A stretch of 64,000 bases of DNA. Origin: Chryseobacterium sp. R2A-55. GTDB lineage: Bacteria; Bacteroidota; Bacteroidia; Flavobacteriales; Weeksellaceae. Numbering within the stretch: the first letter of the stretch is position 1; each line of letters begins with the position of its first letter. The position numbers and the translations under genes are program-made. Location: positions 1 to 64,000 of the forward strand of contig NZ_JACBFP010000012.1 in NCBI RefSeq assembly GCF_021401085.1, read 5' to 3'. Positions 1 through 7,751 of the stretch are shown here, piece by piece. Below the pieces are notes generated by a model. The model worked only from the letters and a program-made list of their open reading frames with translations, searched no databases and was not told the origin of the DNA.

Positions 1-1
1 G

Positions 2-133
2 CTGGAAACGGGTACCGATATCCGCTTTATACAGGAACTCTTAGGCCATCACTCCATCAAAACAACACAGATCTACACTCATGTAACGGATGTTTCCAAA
101 TCGAAAATCAAAAGTCCGCTGGATTCTTTGTAA
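2..133 (+). CDS. Tyrosine recombinase (XerC/D-like integrase), C-terminal end only
   Basis: Only the last 43 codons lie in the window; the start is beyond the left edge. The reading frame gives the closing block of the tyrosine recombinase catalytic domain, with [16 protein letters not shown]. This carries the conserved LGH...TT..Y pattern, in which the histidine is catalytic and the tyrosine is the nucleophile that joins covalently to DNA. Such enzymes cut and rejoin DNA at specific sites, either for chromosome dimer resolution or for integration of mobile elements. With so little sequence I cannot tell XerD from an element integrase. The broken gene that follows mildly favours an element boundary, but that is inference. 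Confidence 0.8.
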   Translation: METGTDIRFIQELLGHHSIKTTQIYTHVTDVSKSKIKSPLDSL

Positions 134-259
134 AAATTTGCCGCACCGGTCCTTCGGAAAAAAAGAAAGCTTGGTTATTACCTGCAGTTTTTTTTCAGAA
201 TATCAATGTTGTTGTTTCAAGGCAGGCTCCTCCCACCCCTAAGAATAGCCCCTTGTAGT

Positions 260-523
260 TTATGCCGACTTTCCCCGCCGGATATTCGGTAAACCCCTAT
301 GAGACATTGCCGGTTTCAGTGTGTTGTTGTTATTGTAAAGTGTGTTTTTTGTGATAACATTAGCTGAAGAACTTTCTGAAGATGATTTTAATATGATAAA
401 TTGTGGAAGTTACAGGGATTTTTTGGACGGATTGTAGCTTACTCCATATCCTGTAATAAATTCGATGAGGTCTTGGAAGTTAGCGACATTTTTTGCGTGT
501 CCTGTTTTGTAGGTGGATTTCAT
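260..523 (-). pseudogene. Broken copy of a common flavobacterial hypothetical protein
   Basis: Reading down from an ATG at 523, the frame gives MKSTYKTGHAKNVANF, continues through LIEFITGYGVSYNPSK, and meets a TAA at 410-412 after 38 codons. In the same frame another 49 codons follow to a stop at 260-262. The opening matches, from memory, a widespread family of uncharacterised Bacteroidota proteins with the pattern GHAKNVANFxxLI...YGxxYNPSK..LKLP. In that family the position of the stop would be lysine (AAA changed to TAA). The family is normally around 200 residues or more, so this copy is also cut short. The function of the family is unknown to me. Confidence 0.5.
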
Positions 524-644
524 AATATGTTTTTTGGTGATTATGAAATCGAAATTGGATGTATCAGGTGAGTACATCACGTATGGTTTATAGAATGCGA
601 ACGGGAGAATATGATTTTAAAGCTTATCCAAGTTATTGATGGAA

Positions 645-680
645 GCCGTTTCAAAACAAAATTTTGAAGCGGTTTTTTAT
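645..680 (+). terminator. Rho-independent terminator
   Basis: An 11-base stem with one G-T pair (646-656 with 662-672) and a five-base loop is followed by a run of six T. It lies far from any intact upstream gene, so it may have served a gene now lost from 134-644. Confidence 0.65.
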
Positions 681-899
681 TTAATATTTACTTTAATTAT
701 GTATTTTTTGACAAAATCAATCATGACCATAATATGCCTGAGGTGAAATTTAAAACCGTCTACGGCAGTTCCATTTTGGCAGGAGCTATTTTCCCCAATA
801 TGCAGAAGGTTTTCGGAGGTTCTTTAAGAATGATTTAAAAGAAGTGGAAAACAAATAAACCCCCATGATATTTTCCCGTCATTATCCCGGTATTTTTTT

Positions 900-907
900 T
901 AAATTTG
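900..907 (+). promoter_or_regulatory. Bacteroidota -7 element (TAAATTTG)
   Basis: The sequence matches the Bacteroidota primary sigma -7 consensus TAnnTTTG and lies 17 bases before the lipoprotein ATG at 924. I do not see a convincing -33 TTG at the right distance. Confidence 0.4.
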
Positions 908-923
908 TCTAAATCTCCTCAAA

Positions 924-2102
924 ATGAAAAAAATCCTGCTTTTATTGTTTGTAGGCTTCCTGATCACAGGTTGCAAAAAAGACAAGGTGGATGCCACAGA
1001 TCCCAAAAGCTTTCAGTCCAGTATCAACGATATGGCTTCCAGCCTCACCACTCTGCAGCAGGTGAAGTTCAATGAAGCACTTTATATCCTGAAAACTTTC
1101 GGGGTGGATGCAGATGGTGATCTGAATGAGATCAAAGCATTGGGAAAACTGATCAACGGGATGAAGGTGCCGGGAATTCTGGCACTTGCCGACCAGGTGG
1201 CCCGGAAAAACGGAATCGAATGGACGAGCACAGGTCCGCCTTCATTGGGCGAAATGAATATTTTTGGGAGTGAAGACGCAAAGGTAACCGATCCAAACGA
1301 TATTTCCGCAAACGGCTTGAGTATTGATGTTCAGCCCGTTGCTACCGACCATATTCTGGGTGCGCAATCCCTGCAGATTATTCCGCGGTTGGTTGATAAT
1401 TCGGGAAACAATATCCGTTTTGAAGGAGCCGCACTGGAAACGGTGCTGGATGTTTTCAGCGGTGGAAATAAAGTCCTGACCTCAAAAAACCTCATGCTCG
1501 ACAACAGTTTCAAAGGCTTTAATCTGAGGTTTGCTTCACTGCCTGCTCAAAAAATCATCGACGGTAAAATCGACATCACAGTTTCAGTAAAAACAACGAA
1601 GAAGACTTTTAAAATGTCTAAAATAGGAGTAGAGGTGAATCCGAAAGCACTCCTGATGCCGGCCGGAAATCCCGCTGATAATCCCACCAATCCGGATCCG
1701 AATGATCCGAACCAGATCCCGCTGGAATCGGTGGATCCCAATGAAACTGCCGGAAGCACCACCGGAACCGCTCCGCAGAAATCCAATGCAGACCCGAAAG
1801 CAACCGTTTCAAAGTTTCTCGGCAGTCTGGGTTCGCAAAACCTGCGCGGCGCTTACGAAGTTTCAGACAATCCCAACTGGGGATCTTATGAAAATTTCTC
1901 GAATCCGACATCCGGATTCGGTGCGGTGAAAAACATCTCGGTGAAGAATATCACCACCAACAGCACCTCCGCCAATTCCGCTAGTGTCAACGCAACCTAT
2001 GAAGTGACCGATAAAGAAGGCAGAACTACCGCTTTACTGGTGACTTTCGGATTGAAAAATGCAAACGGCGAATGGAAAATATCCAGCTATAAAATCAATT
2101 AG
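924..2102 (+). CDS. Lipoprotein of unknown function with NTF2-like C-terminal region
   Basis: The 392-residue product starts with a lipoprotein signal (MKKILLLLFVGFLITGC; lipid-bearing Cys17), so it should be anchored in the outer or inner membrane. The N-terminal 200 residues resemble uncharacterised lipoproteins with an SFxxSINDMxxSL opening (I believe a DUF6694-type family, from memory). A low-complexity Asn/Pro/Asp linker around residues 250-275 joins this to a roughly 100-residue C-terminal module with alternating strands ending in GEWKISSYKIN, typical of NTF2-like/DUF4878 domains. The stop is one base from the apt start, so the two genes are probably cotranscribed. I do not know its function. 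Confidence 0.7.
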   Translation: MKKILLLLFVGFLITGCKKDKVDATDPKSFQSSINDMASSLTTLQQVKFNEALYILKTFGVDADGDLNEIKALGKLINGMKVPGILALADQVARKNGIEWTSTGPPSLGEMNIFGSEDAKVTDPNDISANGLSIDVQPVATDHILGAQSLQIIPRLVDNSGNNIRFEGAALETVLDVFSGGNKVLTSKNLMLDNSFKGFNLRFASLPAQKIIDGKIDITVSVKTTKKTFKMSKIGVEVNPKALLMPAGNPADNPTNPDPNDPNQIPLESVDPNETAGSTTGTAPQKSNADPKATVSKFLGSLGSQNLRGAYEVSDNPNWGSYENFSNPTSGFGAVKNISVKNITTNSTSANSASVNATYEVTDKEGRTTALLVTFGLKNANGEWKISSYKIN

Positions 2103-2103
2103 A

Positions 2104-2640
2104 ATGACAAATCCCGAACTGGTTCAAAAATTAGAAAAAACCATCCAGAACATCCCTGATTTCCCACAACCCGGAATTCAGTTCAAAGACATCACCCCGA
2201 TTTTTCTGGATCCGAAACTTTATGAGGAAGTCATCAAGGATCTCGCAGACTTCAGTCGTGGAAAAATAGATGCGGTATGCGGAATCGAAAGCAGGGGTTA
2301 CCTTTTCGGAATCGCGATCGCCGTGGCTTTGGAAGTGCCCTTTATCCTGATCAGAAAAGCAGGGAAATTGCCGCCACCTTTCGTAGGTGAGAAATACGAC
2401 CTGGAATACGGTACGGCTGAAATCGAAATGCGGACCGGCCAGTTAAAACCCGGACAGAGAGTGCTGATCCATGACGATCTGTTGGCCACGGGCGGAACCA
2501 CCGAAGCAGCCGCAAAATTGATTGAAAAGCAGGGCGGCGAAGTAGCTCAGTTCAGTTTCCTCATCGCATTGAAGGATTTGCACGGAACCGAAAGACTGAA
2601 GCAGTTTGATGCTGAAGTTCACCAGATTTTGGAGTATTGA
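2104..2640 (+). CDS. apt: Adenine phosphoribosyltransferase
   Basis: The 178-residue protein makes AMP from adenine and PRPP, the purine salvage reaction, in the cytoplasm. It shows the usual N-terminal IPDFPQPGIQFKDITP block, the GIESRGYLFG loop (residues 60-69) and the PRPP-binding motif VLIHDDLLATGGT (residues 120-132). Length is normal for the family. I chose the ATG at 2104 because the protein then begins just before the conserved region; an earlier in-frame ATG at 2059 lies inside the lipoprotein gene. Only one base separates it from the upstream stop codon, so it is probably translated from the same message. Confidence 0.95.
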   Translation: MTNPELVQKLEKTIQNIPDFPQPGIQFKDITPIFLDPKLYEEVIKDLADFSRGKIDAVCGIESRGYLFGIAIAVALEVPFILIRKAGKLPPPFVGEKYDLEYGTAEIEMRTGQLKPGQRVLIHDDLLATGGTTEAAAKLIEKQGGEVAQFSFLIALKDLHGTERLKQFDAEVHQILEY

Positions 2641-2692
2641 TGAGGTAAATTCTGCTGATGAAGGTAATTTTTCCAAACCACAGGCAATAAAT

Positions 2693-2723
2693 TTTGTATA
2701 TCCCTCAAAAACAATTAAATTTG
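2693..2723 (+). promoter_or_regulatory. Complete Bacteroidota promoter for the TPR protein
   Basis: A -33 TTTG at 2693-2696 is separated by 19 bases from a -7 TAAATTTG at 2716-2723, both perfect matches to the Bacteroidota housekeeping consensus. Transcription would start near 2730, about 17 bases before the ATG at 2747. This rules out upstream in-frame starts for that gene. Confidence 0.7.
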
Positions 2724-2746
2724 CACTCAATTTTTTTAACGACATT

Positions 2747-3457
2747 ATGGCAAAAAATTTAAGAAGACCGAGCAAAAAGGAAATGGAAGGTAAGGAAACC
2801 GTGGAGGTTTTCAAAGGGCTGGATAAAACCGCGCTCGATGCAGAACAGTTTTTGGAGAATCACGCCAAAACTTTGATCGGAATCTTCGTAGGTTTGGTTT
2901 TGATCGTTTTGGTATATTTCGCATTCCAGCAGTTCTACGTGCTACCAAGAAACAATGAGGCAACAATGGGTTATCTGGCTGCCCAGAAAAATTTGGCAGA
3001 CGGAAAAGAAGATTTGGCACTCGGTGGAAAAACCGCTGCAAATCCAGGTTATCTAGGGACTTACAACGAATACTCCGGGACTCAGGTAGGAAAACTTTCT
3101 GCTTATAATGCAGGTCTTTTGAAATTTAAGGAGGGGAAATTCCAGGAAGCCTATGATTTACTCGATAAATTTTCCTCTGACAACAAAACTTTGATGGCGC
3201 TGAAATACGGAGCGATGGCAGACTGTCAATCCAATCTGAACAGGAACGAAGATGCACTTTCATTGCTGGATAAGGCAACCAAGGCATCAGAAGATCCATA
3301 TACTTCTTACTATTTTACCAGGAAAGCCGGAATCTTCGCTTTGGCATTAAAGAAAAACACCGAAGCAAAAAAATACTTCTCCACCATCGACGAAAAATAT
3401 CAGGATTATGACAACGGAATGTCCGATGCCTATATTGAAATGGTGAAATACTATTAA
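2747..3457 (+). CDS. Membrane-anchored TPR protein (YfgM-like)
   Basis: The 236-residue protein has a charged N-terminal tail, one membrane segment at about residues 42-60 (LIGIFVGLVLIVLVYFAF), then a soluble region of tetratricopeptide-type helical pairs (for example NAGLLKFKEGKFQEAYDLL and ALSLLDKATKA). This layout matches the YfgM/TPR_21 group, which in other bacteria helps secreted proteins fold at the membrane; that role here is inference. An open frame extends upstream into apt, but the promoter at 2693-2723 fixes the start at 2747. It precedes ribH by 112 bases. Confidence 0.8.
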   Translation: MAKNLRRPSKKEMEGKETVEVFKGLDKTALDAEQFLENHAKTLIGIFVGLVLIVLVYFAFQQFYVLPRNNEATMGYLAAQKNLADGKEDLALGGKTAANPGYLGTYNEYSGTQVGKLSAYNAGLLKFKEGKFQEAYDLLDKFSSDNKTLMALKYGAMADCQSNLNRNEDALSLLDKATKASEDPYTSYYFTRKAGIFALALKKNTEAKKYFSTIDEKYQDYDNGMSDAYIEMVKYY

Positions 3458-3525
3458 TCCCAAAAGTTTTATACAGGTTTTTGGCTTGAAACCTCTTTGC
3501 GGAAAGACAGATGTAAGATCTGAAA

Positions 3526-3546
3526 CCTGCCGGTCGGCAGACAGGC
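3526..3546. repeat. Dispersed palindromic repeat, copy 1
   Basis: This intergenic element contains a small perfect hairpin (CTGCC-GGTC-GGCAG) followed by ACAGGC. The last 16 bases recur exactly at 41202-41217, and 20 bases match with a single difference, in another intergenic gap. It looks like a member of a family of short palindromic intergenic repeats. Confidence 0.55.
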
Positions 3547-3569
3547 CTTAAACTTCAAACAAAATAGGT

Positions 3570-4085
3570 ATGGCAACAGTAAATCTTTCAGATTACCAAC
3601 CATTGGAAATAAATGATGCCGGTTCTTTCAGGATCGGTATCGTTGTTTCAGAATGGAATGATTTCGTGACCTTCAACCTGCGTGACGGCGCCCTTGAAAC
3701 CCTGATCAGAGAAGGCGTACAAGAAGAAAACATCAGAATTTTTGACGTTCCGGGAGCGTTTGAGCTGAATTATGCATCCATGCAGCTTTGCAAAGAACGT
3801 CAATATGATGCGGTTATTGCGATCGGTTGTGTGATCCGTGGCGAGACTCCACATTTTGAATATGTGTGTTCTGCCGTTGCCCAGGGAATCAAAGACTGCA
3901 ATATTCTGACCGATACCCCCACCATTTTCTGCCTGTTGACAGATGACCATAAGGAGCAGTCTATCGCGAGAAGCGGTGGAACATTGGGAAACAAAGGGGT
4001 GGAAGCCGCAGTGACCGCTTTGAAGATGATTGATTTCAAACGGAAACTTTCGCGGAAGAAAGGAAATATCGGTTTCGGAAAATAA
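3570..4085 (+). CDS. ribH: 6,7-dimethyl-8-ribityllumazine synthase
   Basis: The 171-residue enzyme joins 5-amino-6-ribitylaminouracil with 3,4-dihydroxy-2-butanone 4-phosphate to form lumazine, the step before riboflavin. Family signatures are clear: RIGIVVSEWND near the N-terminus, VPGAFELNYA, then IGCVIRGETPHFEYV with the catalytic histidine, and GGTLGNKGVEAA near the C-terminus. It acts in the cytoplasm as an icosahedral or pentameric assembly in relatives. No other riboflavin genes are adjacent, and I see no FMN riboswitch upstream. A short dispersed repeat lies in the gap before it. Confidence 0.95.
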   Translation: MATVNLSDYQPLEINDAGSFRIGIVVSEWNDFVTFNLRDGALETLIREGVQEENIRIFDVPGAFELNYASMQLCKERQYDAVIAIGCVIRGETPHFEYVCSAVAQGIKDCNILTDTPTIFCLLTDDHKEQSIARSGGTLGNKGVEAAVTALKMIDFKRKLSRKKGNIGFGK

Positions 4086-4205
4086 TTTCCGCGCCAAATA
4101 TTTTTCCTGTATTTTTACGCGGATTATTTTGCTTGAATGCCGCAATGGATTTAGAAAAGTGAATGCTTTCAAGTGTTTTTGTCTTAGAAAAAAGTGCTGT
4201 TCCTC

Positions 4206-5036
4206 ATGATGAATTTCCAGGTTGCCAGAAATTTTGCTCAGCTCAAACCGGTACTGTTGGTTTTGCCGGTGGTTTTGCTTTCGGTGATTGCTTTATTTTT
4301 GCTTTCTCAGAATGCGTTAAGCACCCATGGTTACGTTGAAATCCAGAAACCCTTTTTCTACGCAATCAATTCGCGCTTATCCGAATTTCCCAATGTGATG
4401 AACAATCTCACCTATGTGGGAGATGCTATGGTTTTTCTTTCTATGATGGGGGTTTTCATCGTCATTGCTCCAAAGATCTGGGAAGCTGCGGTTCCGGCCG
4501 CCCTCTTTTCATTGGTGTTTTCAAAGCTTTTCAAAAGTCTTTTCTCCGTTCCCCGACCTGCCGGGATTTTAGATCAGGACAGTTTCCACATCATCGGGAA
4601 AACCCTCGTAGGCTATTCCAGCCTGCCTTCCGGACATTCGATTACCGTTTTCACCTTTATCACGGTCTTGATGTATGGATTTATGCCTAAAAATTTGGGA
4701 AAGAAGATTTTATGGTTTGCTTTCATGGTCTGTACCGGACTTTTCGTGGCATTCACCCGGGTGGGAGTCGGCGCGCATTATCCGCTCGATGTGGTTTCCG
4801 GAAGTATTATCGGTTATATCTGTGGTTTGCTGGGAATTTTCACGATGCGGAAATGTAACCTTTTTGGTTGGTTGGGCCAGAAGAAATGGTTTCCTTTTTT
4901 AATACTCGCTTTTCTGGTTTGCGTGGTTGTGTTCATCACGAAGATCCGCACAGAGAATCTGCCGGTTTTTTATGTGGCCATCGTCGGATTGGTGGTATCG
5001 CTTTATAAAATGATTAAAGTCTATGTTCAAAAATAG
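4206..5036 (+). CDS. PAP2-family phosphatase, LpxE/LpxF-like candidate
   Basis: The 276-residue membrane protein carries the three PAP2 phosphatase motifs: KSLFSVPRP (KX6RP), SLPSGHS, and TRVGVGAHYPLD (RX5HX3D, catalytic histidine). Six or more hydrophobic segments place it in the inner membrane with its active site at the periplasmic face. Such enzymes remove phosphate from lipid A, undecaprenyl pyrophosphate or phosphatidylglycerol phosphate. The next gene, a lipid A phosphoethanolamine transferase, overlaps it by 14 bases, which favours a lipid A phosphatase; that assignment is inference. I chose the ATG at 4206; ATG 4209 and GTG 4194 are alternatives. Confidence 0.85.
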   Translation: MMNFQVARNFAQLKPVLLVLPVVLLSVIALFLLSQNALSTHGYVEIQKPFFYAINSRLSEFPNVMNNLTYVGDAMVFLSMMGVFIVIAPKIWEAAVPAALFSLVFSKLFKSLFSVPRPAGILDQDSFHIIGKTLVGYSSLPSGHSITVFTFITVLMYGFMPKNLGKKILWFAFMVCTGLFVAFTRVGVGAHYPLDVVSGSIIGYICGLLGIFTMRKCNLFGWLGQKKWFPFLILAFLVCVVVFITKIRTENLPVFYVAIVGLVVSLYKMIKVYVQK

Positions 5037-6543
5037 CATTTCCATCACCCGATTCTCTTTGATTCTGGGTGCGATGAACTTTTTGTTTTTTCATGAGCCA
5101 TTCTTCAAATTTGTCCTGACGAATTTGGATTACAAGAGTTTCAACGGTATTCTGGCCATTGGGAGTCTGATGATCCTGATGCTGGTTTTGAATGCATGGG
5201 TTTTCTATCTTTTTCTTTCGATTTCTAAATATTTGGGAAAATTCCTGCTGGTTTTAACCTTTATCCTTTCCGCTTTGTCGGTCTATTTTGTCAATACTTA
5301 TGGCGTCATCATCGATGAAAGCATGATTGGGAATGTCTTCAATACCGATCAGAATGAGGCGGGGAGTTTTTTCTCGTTCAAAATGGTTCTGTATGTGCTG
5401 CTGTTTGGGATTCTTCCAGGCATTTATATCATTAAGGCTACAATAAGGAAGGATCCTGTCAGAAAATTTTTCATCAAAAGCGGACTGGTCCTATTGTTTG
5501 CATTGATCATGGCTTTTGTGAACGCTGCGAACTGGTTGTGGATTGACAAAAATTCCAAATCCCTCGGCGGACTTGCGATGCCATGGTCTTATTCGGTGAA
5601 CACTGCGCTTTTTTTCATTCATGATGCCCAAAAGAATAAGAAAGAAATCCTATTGCCGGATGCTGCTTTTAAAGACCACAAAAAGGCGGTGGTGGTTTTG
5701 GTCATCGGGGAATCTGCCCGTTCCGAAAACTTTTCGCTGTACGGCTATCAAAAAAACACGAACCCTTTACTTTCGAAAACCCCCAATGTTTTTCATTTTA
5801 ATGCCACCTCTTGCGCAACCTATACCACGGCAGGCGTAAAATGTATTTTGGAACACCGGGACACCGGAGATCTGTATGAAATCCTGCCGAACTACCTGAA
5901 CCGGAATAAAGTAGATGTAGTATGGCGAACTACGAATTGGGGCGAACCGCCCGTACATATTCCGAATTACCAAACCTCCGAAATGTTGGCAAAGAACTGC
6001 AAAGGCGGAGATTGTGGGTATGATCAGATTCTGGTCAATGGACTGAAAGATCAGATTTTGTCGAGCAAAAGTGATAAAGTTCTGATTGTTTTGCACACCA
6101 GTACCAGTCACGGTCCCACTTACAGCAAAAAATATCCGCAAAGATTTGAGGTTTTCAAACCGGTATGCAACAGTGTGGAACTGGGAAAATGCAGCAGGGA
6201 AGAACTGATCAATGCGTATGACAATACCATCGTTTACACAGATTACCTTTTGCACAACATCATTGAGGATTTGAAACAACTGAAGGATTATGACAGTTCC
6301 ATGATTTTTGTTTCAGACCATGGCGAGTCTTTGGGCGAAAAAAACCTGTACATGCACGGAGTCCCGATGAGTATTGCACCAAAAGAGCAGTATGAAATTC
6401 CATTCATTGTCTGGGTTTCCGATCATTCTAAAACTCTGAAACCGGAGAAATCCTTAACGCAGCACCATGTTTTTCACAGTGTTTTGAACTTCCTGGGAAT
6501 ATCAAGTCCGGTGTATGACGAGAAGATGAATATCTTTAAATAG
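5023..6543 (+). CDS. eptA: Lipid A phosphoethanolamine transferase, EptA-like
   Basis: The 506-residue protein has five N-terminal membrane segments (to about residue 170) and a periplasmic sulfatase-fold domain. It transfers phosphoethanolamine from phosphatidylethanolamine to lipid A, lowering surface negative charge and sensitivity to cationic peptides. Visible zinc and catalytic residues are Glu230 in IGESARSENFS, the nucleophile Thr268 in SCATYTTAG, Asp432-His433 in SDHGESLGE and His445 in YMHG. It also has six cysteines in the soluble part, as usual for disulfide-stabilised EptA/MCR enzymes. The gene overlaps the PAP2 phosphatase by 14 bases, so the two are probably translationally coupled. 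Confidence 0.9.
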   Translation: MFKNSISITRFSLILGAMNFLFFHEPFFKFVLTNLDYKSFNGILAIGSLMILMLVLNAWVFYLFLSISKYLGKFLLVLTFILSALSVYFVNTYGVIIDESMIGNVFNTDQNEAGSFFSFKMVLYVLLFGILPGIYIIKATIRKDPVRKFFIKSGLVLLFALIMAFVNAANWLWIDKNSKSLGGLAMPWSYSVNTALFFIHDAQKNKKEILLPDAAFKDHKKAVVVLVIGESARSENFSLYGYQKNTNPLLSKTPNVFHFNATSCATYTTAGVKCILEHRDTGDLYEILPNYLNRNKVDVVWRTTNWGEPPVHIPNYQTSEMLAKNCKGGDCGYDQILVNGLKDQILSSKSDKVLIVLHTSTSHGPTYSKKYPQRFEVFKPVCNSVELGKCSREELINAYDNTIVYTDYLLHNIIEDLKQLKDYDSSMIFVSDHGESLGEKNLYMHGVPMSIAPKEQYEIPFIVWVSDHSKTLKPEKSLTQHHVFHSVLNFLGISSPVYDEKMNIFK

Positions 6544-6687
6544 CCGACTTTCACGTTTCTATTGCAGAATTACAGATTTTCCCATGGTTGACCCGATGGG
6601 AATTTTCATTTTTAGCGGATCAAAAATTGGCGGGAGAATTGCAGTTGATTTTTGTAAATTTACTTTTCCTTAATAAAATTTAAATCT

Positions 6688-7542
6688 ATGAAATGGACCA
6701 ACGATAGAAGTGACAACGTGGATGACCGACGCGGAAACGGTGGAGGAGGCGGACTATTAGTCGGTGGTGGACTGGGAACGCTGATCATTGCGGCAATAGT
6801 GTTTTTTCTGGGCGGCGATCCCTCCGCGATTTTAAATTCCGGCATCGGATCTTCCGCACCCACGGAGCAGAGAAGTCTGACAGCGGATGAATTGAAAGTC
6901 CGCGACTTCGTGTCGATGGTCACTGCCGAAACCGAACAGACCTGGGGAAAAATCTTCCAGGAAAACGGCATGCAATACCGCGCCCCGAAAGTAGTGATGT
7001 TTGAATCGGTGACCCAATCCGGTTGTGGAACTGCGCAGGCAGCGATGGGACCTTTTTACTGTCCTGCAGATCAAACCGTTTATATGGATATGAGCTTCTT
7101 CAGAGAGCTGGAGCAGCGATTTGGGGCGAAAGTGACGGAGTTTTCCATTGCGTATGTGATGGCGCACGAAATCGGGCACCACGTGCAGACACTTTTGGGT
7201 ACAACAGGAAAAGTGGACCAATTGCGGGCAAGTGGAAAATATTCTGAATCCGAAATGAACAGGGTTTCTGTGGCGACCGAACTTCAGGCGGATTTCTATG
7301 CCGGAGTTTGGGCGAGGCAAACCGACAATCGGGAACATATTCTGGAGCCGGGAGATATTGAATCTGCGATATCTGCGGCGGAAGCGGTGGGTGATGACAA
7401 TATCCAGCGCCGTTCGCAAGGTTATGTAAACCAGGAAGGTTTCACACACGGCAGTTCAGCGCAACGGAAAGAATGGTTTATGAAAGGGTACAATACCGGA
7501 GATATTCGGCAGGGTGATACTTTCAATGCACTTTTGAGGTAA
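6688..7542 (+). CDS. Neutral zinc metallopeptidase (YpfJ / Zn_peptidase_2 family)
   Basis: The 284-residue protein opens with a polar, glycine-rich stretch and one membrane segment (about residues 22-42), then a soluble domain with the metalloprotease motif HEIGHH (His160, Glu161, His164). A second conserved block, VATELQADFYAGVWA, supplies the third metal ligand. The region SGCGTAQAAMGPFYCPAD is typical of the family. It is probably a membrane-attached protease or protease-like protein facing the periplasm; substrates are unknown to me. The gene stands alone and converges with the lipoprotein gene at 7752. Confidence 0.88.
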   Translation: MKWTNDRSDNVDDRRGNGGGGGLLVGGGLGTLIIAAIVFFLGGDPSAILNSGIGSSAPTEQRSLTADELKVRDFVSMVTAETEQTWGKIFQENGMQYRAPKVVMFESVTQSGCGTAQAAMGPFYCPADQTVYMDMSFFRELEQRFGAKVTEFSIAYVMAHEIGHHVQTLLGTTGKVDQLRASGKYSESEMNRVSVATELQADFYAGVWARQTDNREHILEPGDIESAISAAEAVGDDNIQRRSQGYVNQEGFTHGSSAQRKEWFMKGYNTGDIRQGDTFNALLR

Positions 7543-7674
7543 TTGGAATTCCGGTTTCTTTTCAGGAATTTTGTAGCAGAGCTATTGTTTTAGTGGTCAA
7601 TATTCAGGGTTTTCTAAATCTTTCAAGAAAAGGTTTACTGAATTGTGATTAACCCTCTTAAGTTTCTAACAGAT

Positions 7675-7700
7675 GGACCGCTCAATCTCTTGAGCGGTCC
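7675..7700. terminator. Perfect hairpin between convergent genes
   Basis: A perfect 10-base inverted repeat (7675-7684 with 7691-7700, six-base loop) lies between two genes that converge. There is no long T-run on either side, so it may be a weak bidirectional terminator or a small mobile palindrome. Confidence 0.45.
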
Positions 7701-7751
7701 AGGTAGATTTTAATCTTTGTTTACTTCGGTTTTTTAGCGAACAGCCGAATA

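Larger units (their letters stand above)
134..923. other. Gene-poor stretch with remnants
   Basis: This 790-base stretch has no intact gene that I can support. It holds a broken minus-strand gene (260-523) and a strong terminator hairpin (645-680). A plus-strand frame is open from 668 to 838, with its first ATG at 734. Its last residues read like the end of a real protein (...SSILAGAIFPNMQKVF...), but I do not recognise the family. It may be the tail of a decayed gene. Confidence 0.5.
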
